Positions 26,672 to 36,128 of a stretch of 64,000 bases of DNA are shown piece by piece. Positions within the stretch are counted from its first letter, which is position 1; every line of letters starts with the position of its first letter. The position numbers were made by a program, and so were the translations under genes. The stretch is from Sphingomonas sp. ERG5. Its GTDB lineage: Bacteria; Pseudomonadota; Alphaproteobacteria; Sphingomonadales; Sphingomonadaceae. Location of the stretch: contig NZ_JSXI01000022.1 of assembly GCF_000803065.1 (NCBI RefSeq), positions 1 through 64,000 of the forward strand. Direction: 5' to 3'. The notes beneath the pieces were generated by a model, which searched no databases, was not told the origin of the DNA, and worked only from the letters and a program-made list of their open reading frames with translations.

Positions 26672-28478
26672 CGCTTCGCTCGGCGCAATTGCGGTGATGT
26701 TGCTCGGCGCGGGAATCCCCGCGCTGGGTCAGGACAAGCCTGAATCGCTGCTGCCGCCCGGGTTCAACGAACCGGTCACGACGCCCGCGCCGACGGCTCC
26801 CCCACGCCCACGTCCGACAACGGCTGTGCCGGTGCCGCGCCCGACGGCCTCCGGGGCGGTTTCCGCGCCGGCGTTGCCGGACTCGCCCGACGCACCGGAT
26901 GTTCCGGTTACGGCGGCGACGCCGCCCGTCGTGGATCCCACGCTGCCGCAAGTCACGACGAGCGTTCGCTATGAGATGCCGGACTATGCGCGGCGATCGC
27001 TGGCCAGTGTCGGCGCCGCCGGCCCGGCAGAGGGCGCGCTTGGGCCGACCGCGTTCCGTGGCGCCGATGGGCTCTATCTCGAAAATCTGATGCGGCGCCT
27101 GGATGGGCCGATCGCCTCGCGCTGGCTGTCGATCGGCTTGCGCCGCGCGATTGTAGCGCGAATCGACACGCCGGCGCGCGTCAATGGCGCCGATTTCGCT
27201 GCCGAGCGCGCCTGGCTGCTGGTTCGGATGGGCGAATCGGTTGCGGCACGCGCGCTCGTGCAGAATGTCGATTCGGACAATTACACGCCCAAACTCTATC
27301 AGGCGGCAATGCAGGCGGCGCTGGCGACCGGCGACCCCGGCGGGCTCTGCACACTTGCCGATGAGGGCGCCAGGGTCGCGCGCGAACGCGCCTGGCTGCT
27401 TGCGCCGGGCATTTGCGCCGGGCTGGCCGGATTGCCGGCCAAGGCGACCCCGGCGCTCAACGCCGCGGAGAAAGCGGGCGTTGCGCGCGGCATCGACATG
27501 CTGCTCGCGAAGAAGGTCGCCGGCTCCGGCTCGCGGGGACGCCAGGCGATCACGATCGAGTGGGACAGTGTCTCGCAACTGACGGCGTTTCGCTATGGCC
27601 TGGCCACGGCGACGGGAACCGTGATTCCCGACAGCTTGCTGAAGACCGCCGCACCGCATGTGCAGTCGTGGCGTGCCTTGTCGCCGATGCTCGATACGCG
27701 CAGCCGTATCGCGCCGGCGGAGTATGCCGCGGCACGGGGTGTGCTGTCGAATGCGGCTTTGGTCGATCTCTATGGCGCGCTCGATGGCGGGGACGATCAG
27801 TCGATCGCCGAGATCGCAGTCGCCCGCGATCTCCGCACCGCCTATAATGGCGCGACCCGGGCCGAGCGGATGACCGCGTTGCGCAGCTTGTGGGACGAAC
27901 CCAAGACCGCCGATGGCCGCTTCGCGCGACTGATATTGACCGCACGGGCGGTGGCGCGGCTGCCGCTCGATACGGTGGATGCCGATGTCGACCGGGTCGT
28001 CGCGTCGATGTTGACCGCCGGGCTGGACAGTTTTGCGCAACGCTGGCGGAGCCGTGCGGAGAAGGGCAGCGATGCCTGGGCGATGCTGGTGCTGGCCGAA
28101 CCCGACGCGCCAAGGGCTTACAGCTATGGCGATGTCAGCGCTTATTCCGGCAAGAATGACGGCAGCGGCCTGAAACGGCGGATGTTCTTTGCCGGCATGG
28201 CGGGGCTGGGCAAGATTCCCACCGGCGATATCGAGGGTGGTGCCCGCTCGCTTGAGGTATCGATCGGCACTGAGAATAGCTGGACCCGGGCGATCGACCG
28301 CGCCGCGCGGCAGAACCAGCCGGGTCTGGTGCTCCTGCTTGCGGCGATCGGCATGCAAACCAGTGATTGGCACGGGGTTCCGCCCGAAGTCCTGTTCCGG
28401 ACGGTCAGTGCGCTACGGGCCGTGGGCCTGGACGGCGAAGCGCGGATGATCGCCGCCGAGGCGATCGCCCGGCTTTGA
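26652..28478 (+). CDS. Large exported protein of unknown function
   Basis: A 608-residue protein. The best start is TTG at 26652, preceded by AAGGTGG; it gives a signal peptide RISRTSASLGAIAVMLLGAG ending near ALG-Q. A proline- and alanine-rich linker (about residues 30-65) follows, then a long, mostly helical region with repeated Ala-rich helices that could be a helical-repeat solenoid. No known domain is recognised. It overlaps the small membrane ORF by 20 bases and lies two bases before xerD. A periplasmic location is inferred. Confidence 0.65.
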   Translation: MRISRTSASLGAIAVMLLGAGIPALGQDKPESLLPPGFNEPVTTPAPTAPPRPRPTTAVPVPRPTASGAVSAPALPDSPDAPDVPVTAATPPVVDPTLPQVTTSVRYEMPDYARRSLASVGAAGPAEGALGPTAFRGADGLYLENLMRRLDGPIASRWLSIGLRRAIVARIDTPARVNGADFAAERAWLLVRMGESVAARALVQNVDSDNYTPKLYQAAMQAALATGDPGGLCTLADEGARVARERAWLLAPGICAGLAGLPAKATPALNAAEKAGVARGIDMLLAKKVAGSGSRGRQAITIEWDSVSQLTAFRYGLATATGTVIPDSLLKTAAPHVQSWRALSPMLDTRSRIAPAEYAAARGVLSNAALVDLYGALDGGDDQSIAEIAVARDLRTAYNGATRAERMTALRSLWDEPKTADGRFARLILTARAVARLPLDTVDADVDRVVASMLTAGLDSFAQRWRSRAEKGSDAWAMLVLAEPDAPRAYSYGDVSAYSGKNDGSGLKRRMFFAGMAGLGKIPTGDIEGGARSLEVSIGTENSWTRAIDRAARQNQPGLVLLLAAIGMQTSDWHGVPPEVLFRTVSALRAVGLDGEARMIAAEAIARL

Positions 28479-28480
28479 CC

Positions 28481-29446
28481 ATGCCGGCGGACCGGTCGCT
28501 GTCGGATAAGGGTTTGGCCGATAGGGATTTGGTCGAGCGGTTCCTGGAAATGATGGCGGCTGAGGCGGGGGCGGCGAAGAATACCGTCGCCGCCTATCGC
28601 AGCGACCTGATGCTGGCCTCCGAGTATCTCGAATACCGGCTGACCACGGCATCGACCGCTGATCTGGGCCGGTTGGGTGAGCATTGGCTGACGCTGTCGC
28701 GTTCCAGTGTGGCGCGCAAATCGGCGGCGTTGCGTCGATTCTATGCCTTTCTCGCCGATGAAGGGCACCGGGCTGACGATCCGGGGGCGGCGTTGCCCCG
28801 TCCGGGCGCGCAGCGCGCGCTGCCCAAAACGCTCGGGCACGGCGATGTCGATCGGCTGTTCGCCGCGATCGCCGCCAGGATCGCGCGCGATCCGCCTGAT
28901 CCGAACGACTTGCGGCTGCTGGCGCTGGTCGAACTGCTTTATGGGTCGGGCTTGCGCGCGACCGAACTGGTGTCGTTGCCGCGGAACGCCATCGCCCCCG
29001 ACCGGCCCTATCTGATTCTGCGCGGCAAGGGCGGGCGTGAACGACTGGTGCCGATTTCCGACCGGGCGCGGGCGGCGGTGGCGGTGTGGCGCGATCTGGT
29101 CGCCACCGATCGCGCATGGCTATTCCCCTCGGGCAAGAGCCATTTGTCGCGTGTGCGGCTTTATCAGCTGTTGAAGGCGCTGGCCGCCGAAGCGGGCATC
29201 CCGCCGGATCGCGTCAGCCCGCACGTCCTGCGTCACGCCTTTGCCACTCATTTGCTTGAAGGCGGTGCGGATTTGCGCGCGCTGCAATCGATGCTTGGCC
29301 ATGCCGACATCGCCACGACCGAGATTTATACCCATGTCGACAGCGCGCGACTGGTCGAACTGGTCAACAGCCGCCACCCGTTGACCGATGCGAAGCACCG
29401 CGCCGACGCGAAGGAGCGCGTTGACGTGAAAGGGCAGGGGGCTTAA
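28481..29446 (+). CDS. xerD: Tyrosine recombinase XerD
   Basis: XerD with XerC resolves chromosome dimers at dif. The 321-residue protein has the SAM-like amino-terminal domain and the full catalytic set: Arg in GSGLRATEL, Lys in [12 protein letters not shown], HxxR in SPHVLRHAF, the second His in MLGHADIAT and the nucleophile in TEIYTHV. The tail after residue 310 is a short charged extension. The xerD-accA order is common in alphaproteobacteria. XerC versus XerD is assigned from general similarity. Confidence 0.88.
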   Translation: MPADRSLSDKGLADRDLVERFLEMMAAEAGAAKNTVAAYRSDLMLASEYLEYRLTTASTADLGRLGEHWLTLSRSSVARKSAALRRFYAFLADEGHRADDPGAALPRPGAQRALPKTLGHGDVDRLFAAIAARIARDPPDPNDLRLLALVELLYGSGLRATELVSLPRNAIAPDRPYLILRGKGGRERLVPISDRARAAVAVWRDLVATDRAWLFPSGKSHLSRVRLYQLLKALAAEAGIPPDRVSPHVLRHAFATHLLEGGADLRALQSMLGHADIATTEIYTHVDSARLVELVNSRHPLTDAKHRADAKERVDVKGQGA

Positions 29447-29459
29447 CCGACGCGACCTG

Positions 29460-30407
29460 ATGGCAAGCTTCCTCGATTTCGAAAAACCGATCGCCGACCT
29501 GCAAGGGCGGATCGATGAACTGCGTGAGACCGCTGCCGATGGCACGGTCGATATCGATGCCGAAGTGGCGCGATTGCAGGCCAAATCCGACAAGGCGCTG
29601 CGCGATACCTATGCGCGGCTGACACCATGGCAGAAGACGCAAGTCGCGCGGCATGGCGAACGGCCGCATTTCCTGACCTATGTCGCGGGGTTGTTCGACG
29701 ATTTCATGCCGCTCGCGGGCGATCGTGCGTTTGGCGATGATCAGGCGATTCTCGGCGGCTTTGCGCAATTCCGCGGGCAGCGCGTGATGGTCATCGGCCA
29801 TGAAAAGGGCGACGATACCGCCAGCCGGCTGCGGCATAATTTCGGCATGGGCAAACCCGAGGGCTATCGCAAGGCGATCCGCCTGATGCAGTTGGCCGAT
29901 CGATTCGGCCTGCCGGTCGTCACCCTGGTCGATACGTCGGGCGCTTTCCCGGGCGTCCAGGCCGAGGAACGCGGCCAGGCCGAAGCGATCGCGCGCTCGA
30001 CCGAGCAATGCCTGGCGCTGGGCGTGCCGATGGTCGCGGCGATCGTCGGTGAAGGTGGCTCGGGCGGCGCGATCGCGCTCGCGGCGGCCAACAAGGTGCT
30101 GATGTTCGAACATGCCGTCTATTCGGTGATTTCACCCGAAGGCTGCGCGTCGATCCTGTGGCGCACCGCCGACAAGGCTGCCGATGCGGCCGAGGCGATG
30201 AAGGTGACGGCGCAGGACCTGAAGGGGCTTGGCGTGATCGATATGATCGTGCCGGAGCCGCTGGGCGGTGCGCATCGCGATCCGGCAATGGCGATCGCGG
30301 CGCTCGGCGATGCGATCGGCAGCGCATTGGGTGAATTGAGCGGACTCGATCCCAAGCAGCTACGTCAGGCGCGTCGCGAAAAGTTTCTCGCCATGGGGCG
30401 GCTTTGA
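29460..30407 (+). CDS. accA: Acetyl-CoA carboxylase carboxyltransferase subunit alpha
   Basis: AccA pairs with AccD (1454-2311) to form the carboxyltransferase. The 315-residue protein starts [21 protein letters not shown] with a helical region, then the crotonase-type core with [25 protein letters not shown] and [13 protein letters not shown]. It lies 13 bases after xerD and probably shares its transcript. Confidence 0.97.
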   Translation: MASFLDFEKPIADLQGRIDELRETAADGTVDIDAEVARLQAKSDKALRDTYARLTPWQKTQVARHGERPHFLTYVAGLFDDFMPLAGDRAFGDDQAILGGFAQFRGQRVMVIGHEKGDDTASRLRHNFGMGKPEGYRKAIRLMQLADRFGLPVVTLVDTSGAFPGVQAEERGQAEAIARSTEQCLALGVPMVAAIVGEGGSGGAIALAAANKVLMFEHAVYSVISPEGCASILWRTADKAADAAEAMKVTAQDLKGLGVIDMIVPEPLGGAHRDPAMAIAALGDAIGSALGELSGLDPKQLRQARREKFLAMGRL

Positions 30408-30451
30408 GAATCGGAACAATACAGCGTTAACCATCTTGTCGATGGCGATAA

Positions 30452-30483
30452 GAAAAAGGCGGCAAAACCGGAGTTTCGCCGCC
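30452..30483 (-). terminator. Intrinsic terminator of the Flp pilin gene
   Basis: Read leftward, GGCGGCGAAAC and GTTTTGCCGCC form a long stem with a four-base loop, followed directly by TTTTTCTT. It lies 25 bases after the pilin stop. It also faces the accA end. Confidence 0.8.
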
Positions 30484-30507
30484 AAATTCTTACAAGTTGT
30501 TGAAAGC

Positions 30508-30675
30508 TTAGGTAGCCTTCATGTTCGACGACACGTTGGTGAACGTGGTCTTCAGCTGGTTGCCCAGGCCCTGCATTGCGGCGATTGCTGCGACTGCGAT
30601 CAGCGCTGCAATCAGGCCGTATTCAATGGCGGTCGCGCCCTTGCTGTTCTTGATGAAATTGCGAATCTTCTTCAT
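30508..30675 (-). CDS. Flp-family type IVb pilin (1)
   Basis: A 55-residue pilin, too short to be noticed in long-frame scans. The start MKKIRNFIKNSKGATAIEYG has the prepilin cleavage context G-ATAIEYG, with Glu at position five of the mature protein, followed by one hydrophobic helix LIAALIAVAAIAAM. Such subunits form Tad/Flp adhesion pili. GGAG lies seven bases upstream, and a strong terminator follows. No tad secretion genes are nearby, so assembly would need machinery encoded elsewhere. Confidence 0.88.
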   Translation of the reverse strand: MKKIRNFIKNSKGATAIEYGLIAALIAVAAIAAMQGLGNQLKTTFTNVSSNMKAT

Positions 30676-30817
30676 TTCCGGTCTCCAGTTAGCAAGCTTC
30701 AGTTACCCGGCTGAACCGGAGGACCGGGACAGCAAAGACAGGTTTAGGAGCGCTAGGTTGATGAAAGTTTAAGCCGGACCGAAAAAACGTATCGAAAACC
30801 CGATGGCGGGGAACTTT

Positions 30818-31006
30818 TTAGTTTCCCGCGCGTGCATTTTCCATTTTCGTGTTCACATTGCCCCACATCGACGTGGTGGTGTTGGCAACCTCGATAAAGG
30901 CGGCGATCATCGTGATGACGACGAGTGCGGCAATCAGGCCGTATTCGATGGCTGTGCCACCCCTACGATCTCCCGCGAGCCTTTTGATCATCCTCATCAT
31001 CGTCAT
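30818..31006 (-). CDS. Flp-family type IVb pilin (2)
   Basis: A 62-residue pilin with GGTAIEYGLIAALVVITMIAA after a basic leader MTMMRMIKRLAGDRRG, so the prepilin peptidase site is intact. It differs clearly from the neighbouring pilin in the carboxy-terminal part (EVANTTTSMWGNVNTKMEN). A near-perfect hairpin spans the stop codon. The ATG at 31006 is chosen from the leader length; an ATG four codons later is possible. It is divergent from mutT. Confidence 0.82.
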   Translation of the reverse strand: MTMMRMIKRLAGDRRGGTAIEYGLIAALVVITMIAAFIEVANTTTSMWGNVNTKMENARAGN

Positions 31007-31061
31007 GCGGGTTCGCCTGAGCCATAAATATGACTTCAAACTAGGACAAGAGAGTTAACCA

Positions 31062-31490
31062 ATGGCGAACGCCGTCACAAAAACTGCGGGATCGGATCTA
31101 TTTCCTGTGGTTGCCGCAGCCTTGATCGATGGCGCGGGTCGGGTCCTGGTGCAACGACGTCCGCCGGGGAAGATGATGGCCGGGCTGTGGGAGTTCCCCG
31201 GCGGCAAGCTCGAGCCGGGGGAAACGCCCGAGGCCGCGCTGATCCGCGAACTGGAAGAGGAACTCGGCATCATCGTTTCGCCGGCGGCGATTGCCCCCGC
31301 GGCCTTTGCCAGCGAAGCATTGGGCGAGCGGCATCTGCTGCTGCTATTGTATATCTGTCGCGACTGGAGTGGCGCGCCGCGCGCGCTGGACGCGACGGCG
31401 ATCGACTGGGTCGCACCGGCTGACCTTCATGCGCTGGCCATGCCGCCCGCCGACCTGCCATTGATCGGCCTGCTTGAGCGACTGATCTGA
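31062..31490 (+). CDS. mutT: MutT-type Nudix hydrolase (8-oxo-dGTP diphosphatase-like)
   Basis: A 142-residue Nudix protein with an intact box, GGKLEPGETPEAALIRELEE (residues about 47-66) followed by ELGI, and an LWEFPGGK strand before it. MutT removes oxidised guanine nucleotides. The strand VLVQRRPPGKMMAGLWEFPG strongly suggests MutT rather than other Nudix enzymes. The gene is divergent from the pilin genes. Confidence 0.88.
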   Translation: MANAVTKTAGSDLFPVVAAALIDGAGRVLVQRRPPGKMMAGLWEFPGGKLEPGETPEAALIRELEEELGIIVSPAAIAPAAFASEALGERHLLLLLYICRDWSGAPRALDATAIDWVAPADLHALAMPPADLPLIGLLERLI

Positions 31491-31552
31491 CATGATGGCT
31501 TTTCCCCGCGCGCATGGGATATGACCGGACACAGCGAAAAGGGGAGCGGGCA

Positions 31553-32707
31553 ATGAAGCGGGGACTGGTCGGCAATTTGCTGCGCGATCTCGAGGCGCCG
31601 ATCGAGGCGCGGGGTTTCGGTACCGGCTGGTTCGCGGGGTTCTTCGCGCTGGTCTTCGCCGTGGCCGGGCTATGCTTCGTCGCGGCGCTGCGCTGGCCGG
31701 AATGGTTCGCAATGCCGCAGCTGGAGCTGGTCCGCGGGCTGAGCGGCTTTCGCGCCTTTGTCCATATCACGTTGCTGGCGGCCTATGGCCTGGCGCTGCT
31801 CAGCCTGTTGCTCCGGCCGCGCAAGGCGCTTGGTGCCACCGCGCTGATCATCGCGCTGCTCGCCACCCTGCTTGGCGGCGCGGCGGTCCAGCCCAGTGAA
31901 AGTCACAATTGGGGGATCTTTTTCGGAATTGATTTCTTCGCGCTGAACATGATCGCGACGGGGTTGATGTTCGCGCCGATCGAACGGATCTTCCCGCATC
32001 GCAGCAACCAGCGCCTGTTTCGCACCGAATGGCGCGAGGATTTGTTCTATTATCTCGTCAGCTCGATGATGGTGCAACTGATCACCTTCCTCGCGCTGGC
32101 GCCATCGACCTTCATCATGGCTTCGACGAGCAATTTCGGTCAGTTCCGCGCCTGGGTCGGCGGCTTGCCCTGGCTGGTGCAGTTCGCTGCGGCGATGTTC
32201 CTCACCGACCTGACGCAATATTGGTTTCACCGCGCCTTTCACCGTTGGCCCTTCCTATGGGGTTTCCATGCCGTGCATCATTCGGCCAGGTCGATGGACT
32301 GGCTGGCGGGATCGCGGATGCACTTTGTCGAAATCATCCTGCTGCGCGGGGTAACCTCGCTGCCGCTGCTGACCTTCGGCTTCGCGCCGTCGGTGATGCA
32401 GGCCTATGTCGCGATGGTTTATATCTACGCCTCGCTGGTGCACGCCAATCTGCGTGGTGATTTTGACCGGCTCGGCCAGTTCCTCGTCACGCCGCGCTTC
32501 CACCATTGGCATCACGGGATCGAGGATGTCGCGATCGACAAGAATTTCGCGATCCACTTCCCCTGGCTCGACCGGCTGTTCGGCACGCATCATTTCCCCA
32601 AGGGTGAATGGCCCACGGGTTATGGCGTGGTGGAGGAGGTGCCGCGCGGTTATCGCGCGCAATTCGCCTATCCGTTCCGCAACCTGTTCAAGCGGAAATC
32701 GGGCTAA
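31553..32707 (+). CDS. Sterol desaturase / fatty acid hydroxylase family protein
   Basis: A 384-residue membrane protein with about six hydrophobic helices. The three histidine motifs of this di-iron family are HRAFH, HAVHHS and HHWHHG. These enzymes hydroxylate or desaturate lipids such as sterols, carotenoids or fatty acids; the substrate is unknown here. The ATG at 31553 has GGGGAG upstream and is favoured over an earlier in-frame start. Confidence 0.85.
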   Translation: MKRGLVGNLLRDLEAPIEARGFGTGWFAGFFALVFAVAGLCFVAALRWPEWFAMPQLELVRGLSGFRAFVHITLLAAYGLALLSLLLRPRKALGATALIIALLATLLGGAAVQPSESHNWGIFFGIDFFALNMIATGLMFAPIERIFPHRSNQRLFRTEWREDLFYYLVSSMMVQLITFLALAPSTFIMASTSNFGQFRAWVGGLPWLVQFAAAMFLTDLTQYWFHRAFHRWPFLWGFHAVHHSARSMDWLAGSRMHFVEIILLRGVTSLPLLTFGFAPSVMQAYVAMVYIYASLVHANLRGDFDRLGQFLVTPRFHHWHHGIEDVAIDKNFAIHFPWLDRLFGTHHFPKGEWPTGYGVVEEVPRGYRAQFAYPFRNLFKRKSG

Positions 32708-32816
32708 TCGACCGCCTTCGGCAATTTCAGGAAGTCGACATCCGACCAGCGATCGGCGGGATTCTTCGATCGGTTCATCAGCGCCGGGCTCGGCCGTTTG
32801 AGTCCGTCTCCATCGT

Positions 32817-33554
32817 TCATTCGGGACAGACGTCCACACCCATTGCGGTCAGCAATTGAGATGCCTGATCCATGGACACCTTTATCTCGTTGAAGCTTGC
32901 CAGCTCAGTCAGGTTCATACCCGTCAGGTCCGCTCCCCGAACATCGGCGCGGGCGAACCTGGCGCCGGCAATGAGCGCCTGCCCGAAATCGCAACCGCGC
33001 AGATCGGCGCCTTCGAAGTCGGCATCGAAAAGGACCGCCTCCCGAAATCGACTGTTGCTGAGATCACAGTCGGGCATGCGCAGCCCGGCGAGGTCGGCCA
33101 GTTCGAGATTGCAGCCCCTGATGGCGCCTGCCCATCTGAGGATCTTCTTCCCGAAGCTGCGCGCGAAATCGACATTCTTGAATGTCGCGCCGCGCAGATT
33201 GCAGGTTTCCATTTCCAGGGCATGAAGGTCCGACCGTTCGAACGCCGCGAACGAAAGGTCGCAGCGGTGAAAACGGGCCTGCCCCAGTCGCGAAAAGGCA
33301 AATTGCGCGCCGACATGGCCCTGATCGTCCGCGAAGGTGCATTGTTCGAAAATGGCATCGCGGAAATCCGCGCTGGCGAACCGGCAACGGATGATGCGGC
33401 ATTTCGAAAAACGGGCGTCCTCGAAGCGCGTGCCCGACATGTTGCGATCGGCAATGGTGCAGTCTTCGAAAACCGCGCCGGAGAGATCAAGGTCGCTGAG
33501 CTCGGTGTCCGACAGATCGGCGCCGCGCAGAACTGCTCCGGGTTCGAATCTCAT
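32817..33554 (-). CDS. Pentapeptide-repeat protein
   Basis: A 245-residue protein made almost wholly of A(D/N)LXX-type pentapeptides (for example LRGADLSDTELSDLDLSGAVF), with phenylalanine and leucine at the central positions. It predicts a right-handed quadrilateral beta-helix. Such proteins can mimic DNA, as in Qnr-type gyrase protection, but most have no known function. There is no signal peptide. It converges with the sterol-desaturase-family gene. Confidence 0.85.
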   Translation of the reverse strand: MRFEPGAVLRGADLSDTELSDLDLSGAVFEDCTIADRNMSGTRFEDARFSKCRIIRCRFASADFRDAIFEQCTFADDQGHVGAQFAFSRLGQARFHRCDLSFAAFERSDLHALEMETCNLRGATFKNVDFARSFGKKILRWAGAIRGCNLELADLAGLRMPDCDLSNSRFREAVLFDADFEGADLRGCDFGQALIAGARFARADVRGADLTGMNLTELASFNEIKVSMDQASQLLTAMGVDVCPE

Positions 33555-33650
33555 CGCCGCCTGTCGCTCGCTCCGGTCTGGCCTCGGGGCATCTCGCCAT
33601 GCCCGTGCTGTTGGTCAGGGGGTCTTATGCGACCGCCTGAAACCGGCTGT

Positions 33651-33724
33651 TGGAGGCCCGACCGGGAATCGAACCCGGGTGCGAGGATTTGCAGTCCTCT
33701 ACGTCACCACTCCGCCATCGGGCC
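33651..33724 (-). tRNA. tRNA-Cys (anticodon GCA)
   Basis: Leftward, GGCCCGA pairs with TCGGGCC, the anticodon stem GAGGA/TCCTC encloses CTGCAAA with GCA, and the T-arm is standard. CCA is encoded. Length is 74 bases with CCA. Confidence 0.95.
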
Positions 33725-33910
33725 CCGATGCGAGGGGCGCGAAATGCACAGGGGGCGGGGTGCCTGTCAACCGCCACTGTGAACATCGGCGAGAAAATCA
33801 GCCACAGCGGCTGCAACGCTCGCTTGGCGCGGAGCCTGTCGCGCGATACAAGCCCGCCAGAGAAACAAGTGTATTGCGCGACTAAAACAGTTGTGCGACA
33901 AGGTGGCACA

Positions 33911-34579
33911 ATGAAACTGACGGCAACCGATTCCGACCGCTTCGTAACCATGCGCCATGCGATGGTGGCAAGCCAGTTGCGCACCAACGCGGTGAGCGAC
34001 CCGCGCGTGGTCGCGGCGATGGCGCGTGTCCCGCGCGAAGCATTCCTGCCGGTTGAGGCGCAGGCGATCGCTTATCGCGATACCGCGCTGCCGTTGGGAC
34101 AGGGGCGTTTCCAGAATGTGCCGATCGCGACCGGGCGGTTGCTGACCGAAGCCTATCTGCTGCCCGCCGACAAGGTGCTGCTGATCGGCGCGGCCGGCGG
34201 CTACACCGCCGCGGTGCTGGCCGAGATGGTCGCTTCGGTGGTCGCCGTGGAAAATGATGCCGCGCTTGCCGGGCTGGCGCGCGAGGCGCTGGCCGACACG
34301 GCAAAGGTGACCGTGGTCGAAGGGCCGCTTGAGGCCGGGCATGCCGATGGCGCCCCCTATGATGTGCTGATGATCGACGGCGCGGTCGAACAGCTTCCCG
34401 AATCGCTGGTCGCGCAGCTGCGCGATGGCGGGCGCGTCGTCGCCGGAATCGCCGATCGCGGCATCACTCGGCTGGCATCGGGCCGCAAGAGCGAGGGCGG
34501 TTTCGCGCTGCTCGATTTCGCCGATATCGATTGTGTTCCGCTGCCTGGTTTTGCCCGGGCCAAGACCTTCACCTTCTGA
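33911..34579 (+). CDS. Protein-L-isoaspartate O-methyltransferase-like protein
   Basis: A 222-residue Pcm-family protein with an SAM-binding VLLIGAAGGYTAAVLAEM (normally GxGSGY) and VVAVENDAALAG. The usual substrate-loop motif GQTISQP is replaced by GQGRFQNVP, so repair activity may be lost or altered. It sits three bases before tolC, an arrangement seen in many alphaproteobacteria. The start at 33911 follows AAGGTGG. Confidence 0.75.
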   Translation: MKLTATDSDRFVTMRHAMVASQLRTNAVSDPRVVAAMARVPREAFLPVEAQAIAYRDTALPLGQGRFQNVPIATGRLLTEAYLLPADKVLLIGAAGGYTAAVLAEMVASVVAVENDAALAGLAREALADTAKVTVVEGPLEAGHADGAPYDVLMIDGAVEQLPESLVAQLRDGGRVVAGIADRGITRLASGRKSEGGFALLDFADIDCVPLPGFARAKTFTF

Positions 34580-34582
34580 AAG

Positions 34583-36088
34583 ATGCCGCTGACTATGCGT
34601 CGGACCTATTTTCTCGTCGGAACCGCCATGACGCTGATCGCCGCACCCGCGGCGGCGGAGACGCTGCGCGACGCGCTGGCCAAGGCCTATAATACCAATC
34701 CGACGCTGTCGGGAGAGCGTGCGCGAGTCCGGTCGGAAGATGAGAATGTGCCGATTGCACGCTCTCAGGGCCTGCCGTCACTGGATGTTACGGGCGGCTA
34801 TTCCGAAAACGTCCTGAAAGCCTCCAACAACTTTGTGTCGCCGGACCGACAGCTCGTCGCGACGCCGAATTTTTCGGTGCCGATTTTCAGCGGCGGCGCG
34901 GTGCGGAATTCCGTCGCTGCGGCGAAAACGCGGGTCGAGGCAAATCAGCTTGGGCTGCGCGGCACCGAATCGTCGCTCTTCACTGCCGTGGTCGGCGCTT
35001 ACATGGATGTGATTCGCGATGCGGCGATCGTTTCGCTCAATCAGCAGAATGTGAAGGTGCTCGACGTCAATCTGCAGGCAAGCCGCGATCGCTTCCAGGT
35101 TGGCGATCTGACCCGCACTGACGTCGCGCAGTCCGAAGCGCGACTGGCGCTTGCGCGCAGCCAGTTGCAGACCGCCCAATCCAAGCTGATTTCGAGCCGC
35201 GAAAACTATATTCGCCTGGTTGGAGATGCGCCGGGTACGCTGGAACAGCCGCCCGCGATTCCGGATACGCCGGCCAATGCCGAAGGCGCCGTCGATATCG
35301 CGCTGGAGCGGAATCCGACTCTGCTCGCCGCGAAAAAGGCGCGCGATGCCACCAAATTCGATGTCGATGCGGCGCGCGCGGGCAGGCTGCCGAAGCTCAG
35401 CGTCAATGTTGGCGGCAATTATTATAACTATTTTGGGTCATTGGGTGGCGGGCCGCTTGCCACTCAATCGGGTAAATCCGCCACGGTCGGTGTTGGCGTC
35501 AGCGTTCCGCTATACCAGGGCGGGCGCCCGGCGGCACAGATTCGTCAATCGCAGGAGCGCCGCGGCCAGGCGATCGAACAGGCTACCGAGGCTGAGCGTA
35601 CGGTCGTCGCCAATACCCGGTCCGCCTATGCGGTATGGAAATCATCGGAGGAGGTCATCGCCTCGTCCGAGGTTGCGGTAAATGCGAACAAATTGTCGCT
35701 GGAAGGCGTTCGCGCCGAAAACAGCGTCGGTAACCGCACCATTCTCGACATTCTCAACGCAGAACAGGAATTGCTCAACTCGCAAGTCACTCTGGTGACG
35801 GCGCGACGTGATTCTTATGTCGCGCGCTTCGCGCTGCAAGCCGCGATGGGCCGTGCCGAGGCGCGCGACCTCGGTCTTGATGGCGGCGCGCTGTACGATC
35901 CGGTCACCAACTACAAGCGCGTGAGCGGAAAATGGTCCGACTGGGGTTCGGCGCCCGATGTGCAGGCGGTGGGTACGAGCACCCGCCAGACTCCGGCGCA
36001 GACCTCCGAGGTCACTGGCCAGCTCGACCCGATTCTCGACGCGCCGGTTGACAGGGGTACCGCAAATCCCGCAGGTGAGCCGAAGTAG
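34583..36088 (+). CDS. tolC: TolC family outer membrane channel protein
   Basis: TolC is the trimeric exit duct of type I secretion and efflux systems. The 501-residue protein has a signal peptide (MRRTYFLVGTAMTLIAAPAAA, cleaved before ETL), two outer-membrane-efflux repeats (the second beginning near residue 236) and a proline-rich tail after about residue 465. The start may be the ATG at 34583 or 34595. It is coupled to the pcm-like gene and precedes a PopZ-like gene. Confidence 0.92.
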   Translation: MPLTMRRTYFLVGTAMTLIAAPAAAETLRDALAKAYNTNPTLSGERARVRSEDENVPIARSQGLPSLDVTGGYSENVLKASNNFVSPDRQLVATPNFSVPIFSGGAVRNSVAAAKTRVEANQLGLRGTESSLFTAVVGAYMDVIRDAAIVSLNQQNVKVLDVNLQASRDRFQVGDLTRTDVAQSEARLALARSQLQTAQSKLISSRENYIRLVGDAPGTLEQPPAIPDTPANAEGAVDIALERNPTLLAAKKARDATKFDVDAARAGRLPKLSVNVGGNYYNYFGSLGGGPLATQSGKSATVGVGVSVPLYQGGRPAAQIRQSQERRGQAIEQATEAERTVVANTRSAYAVWKSSEEVIASSEVAVNANKLSLEGVRAENSVGNRTILDILNAEQELLNSQVTLVTARRDSYVARFALQAAMGRAEARDLGLDGGALYDPVTNYKRVSGKWSDWGSAPDVQAVGTSTRQTPAQTSEVTGQLDPILDAPVDRGTANPAGEPK

Positions 36089-36128
36089 GACCGCTCCAAA
36101 CGCGGTCGCTCGGGTTTAAGGGTTGCCG

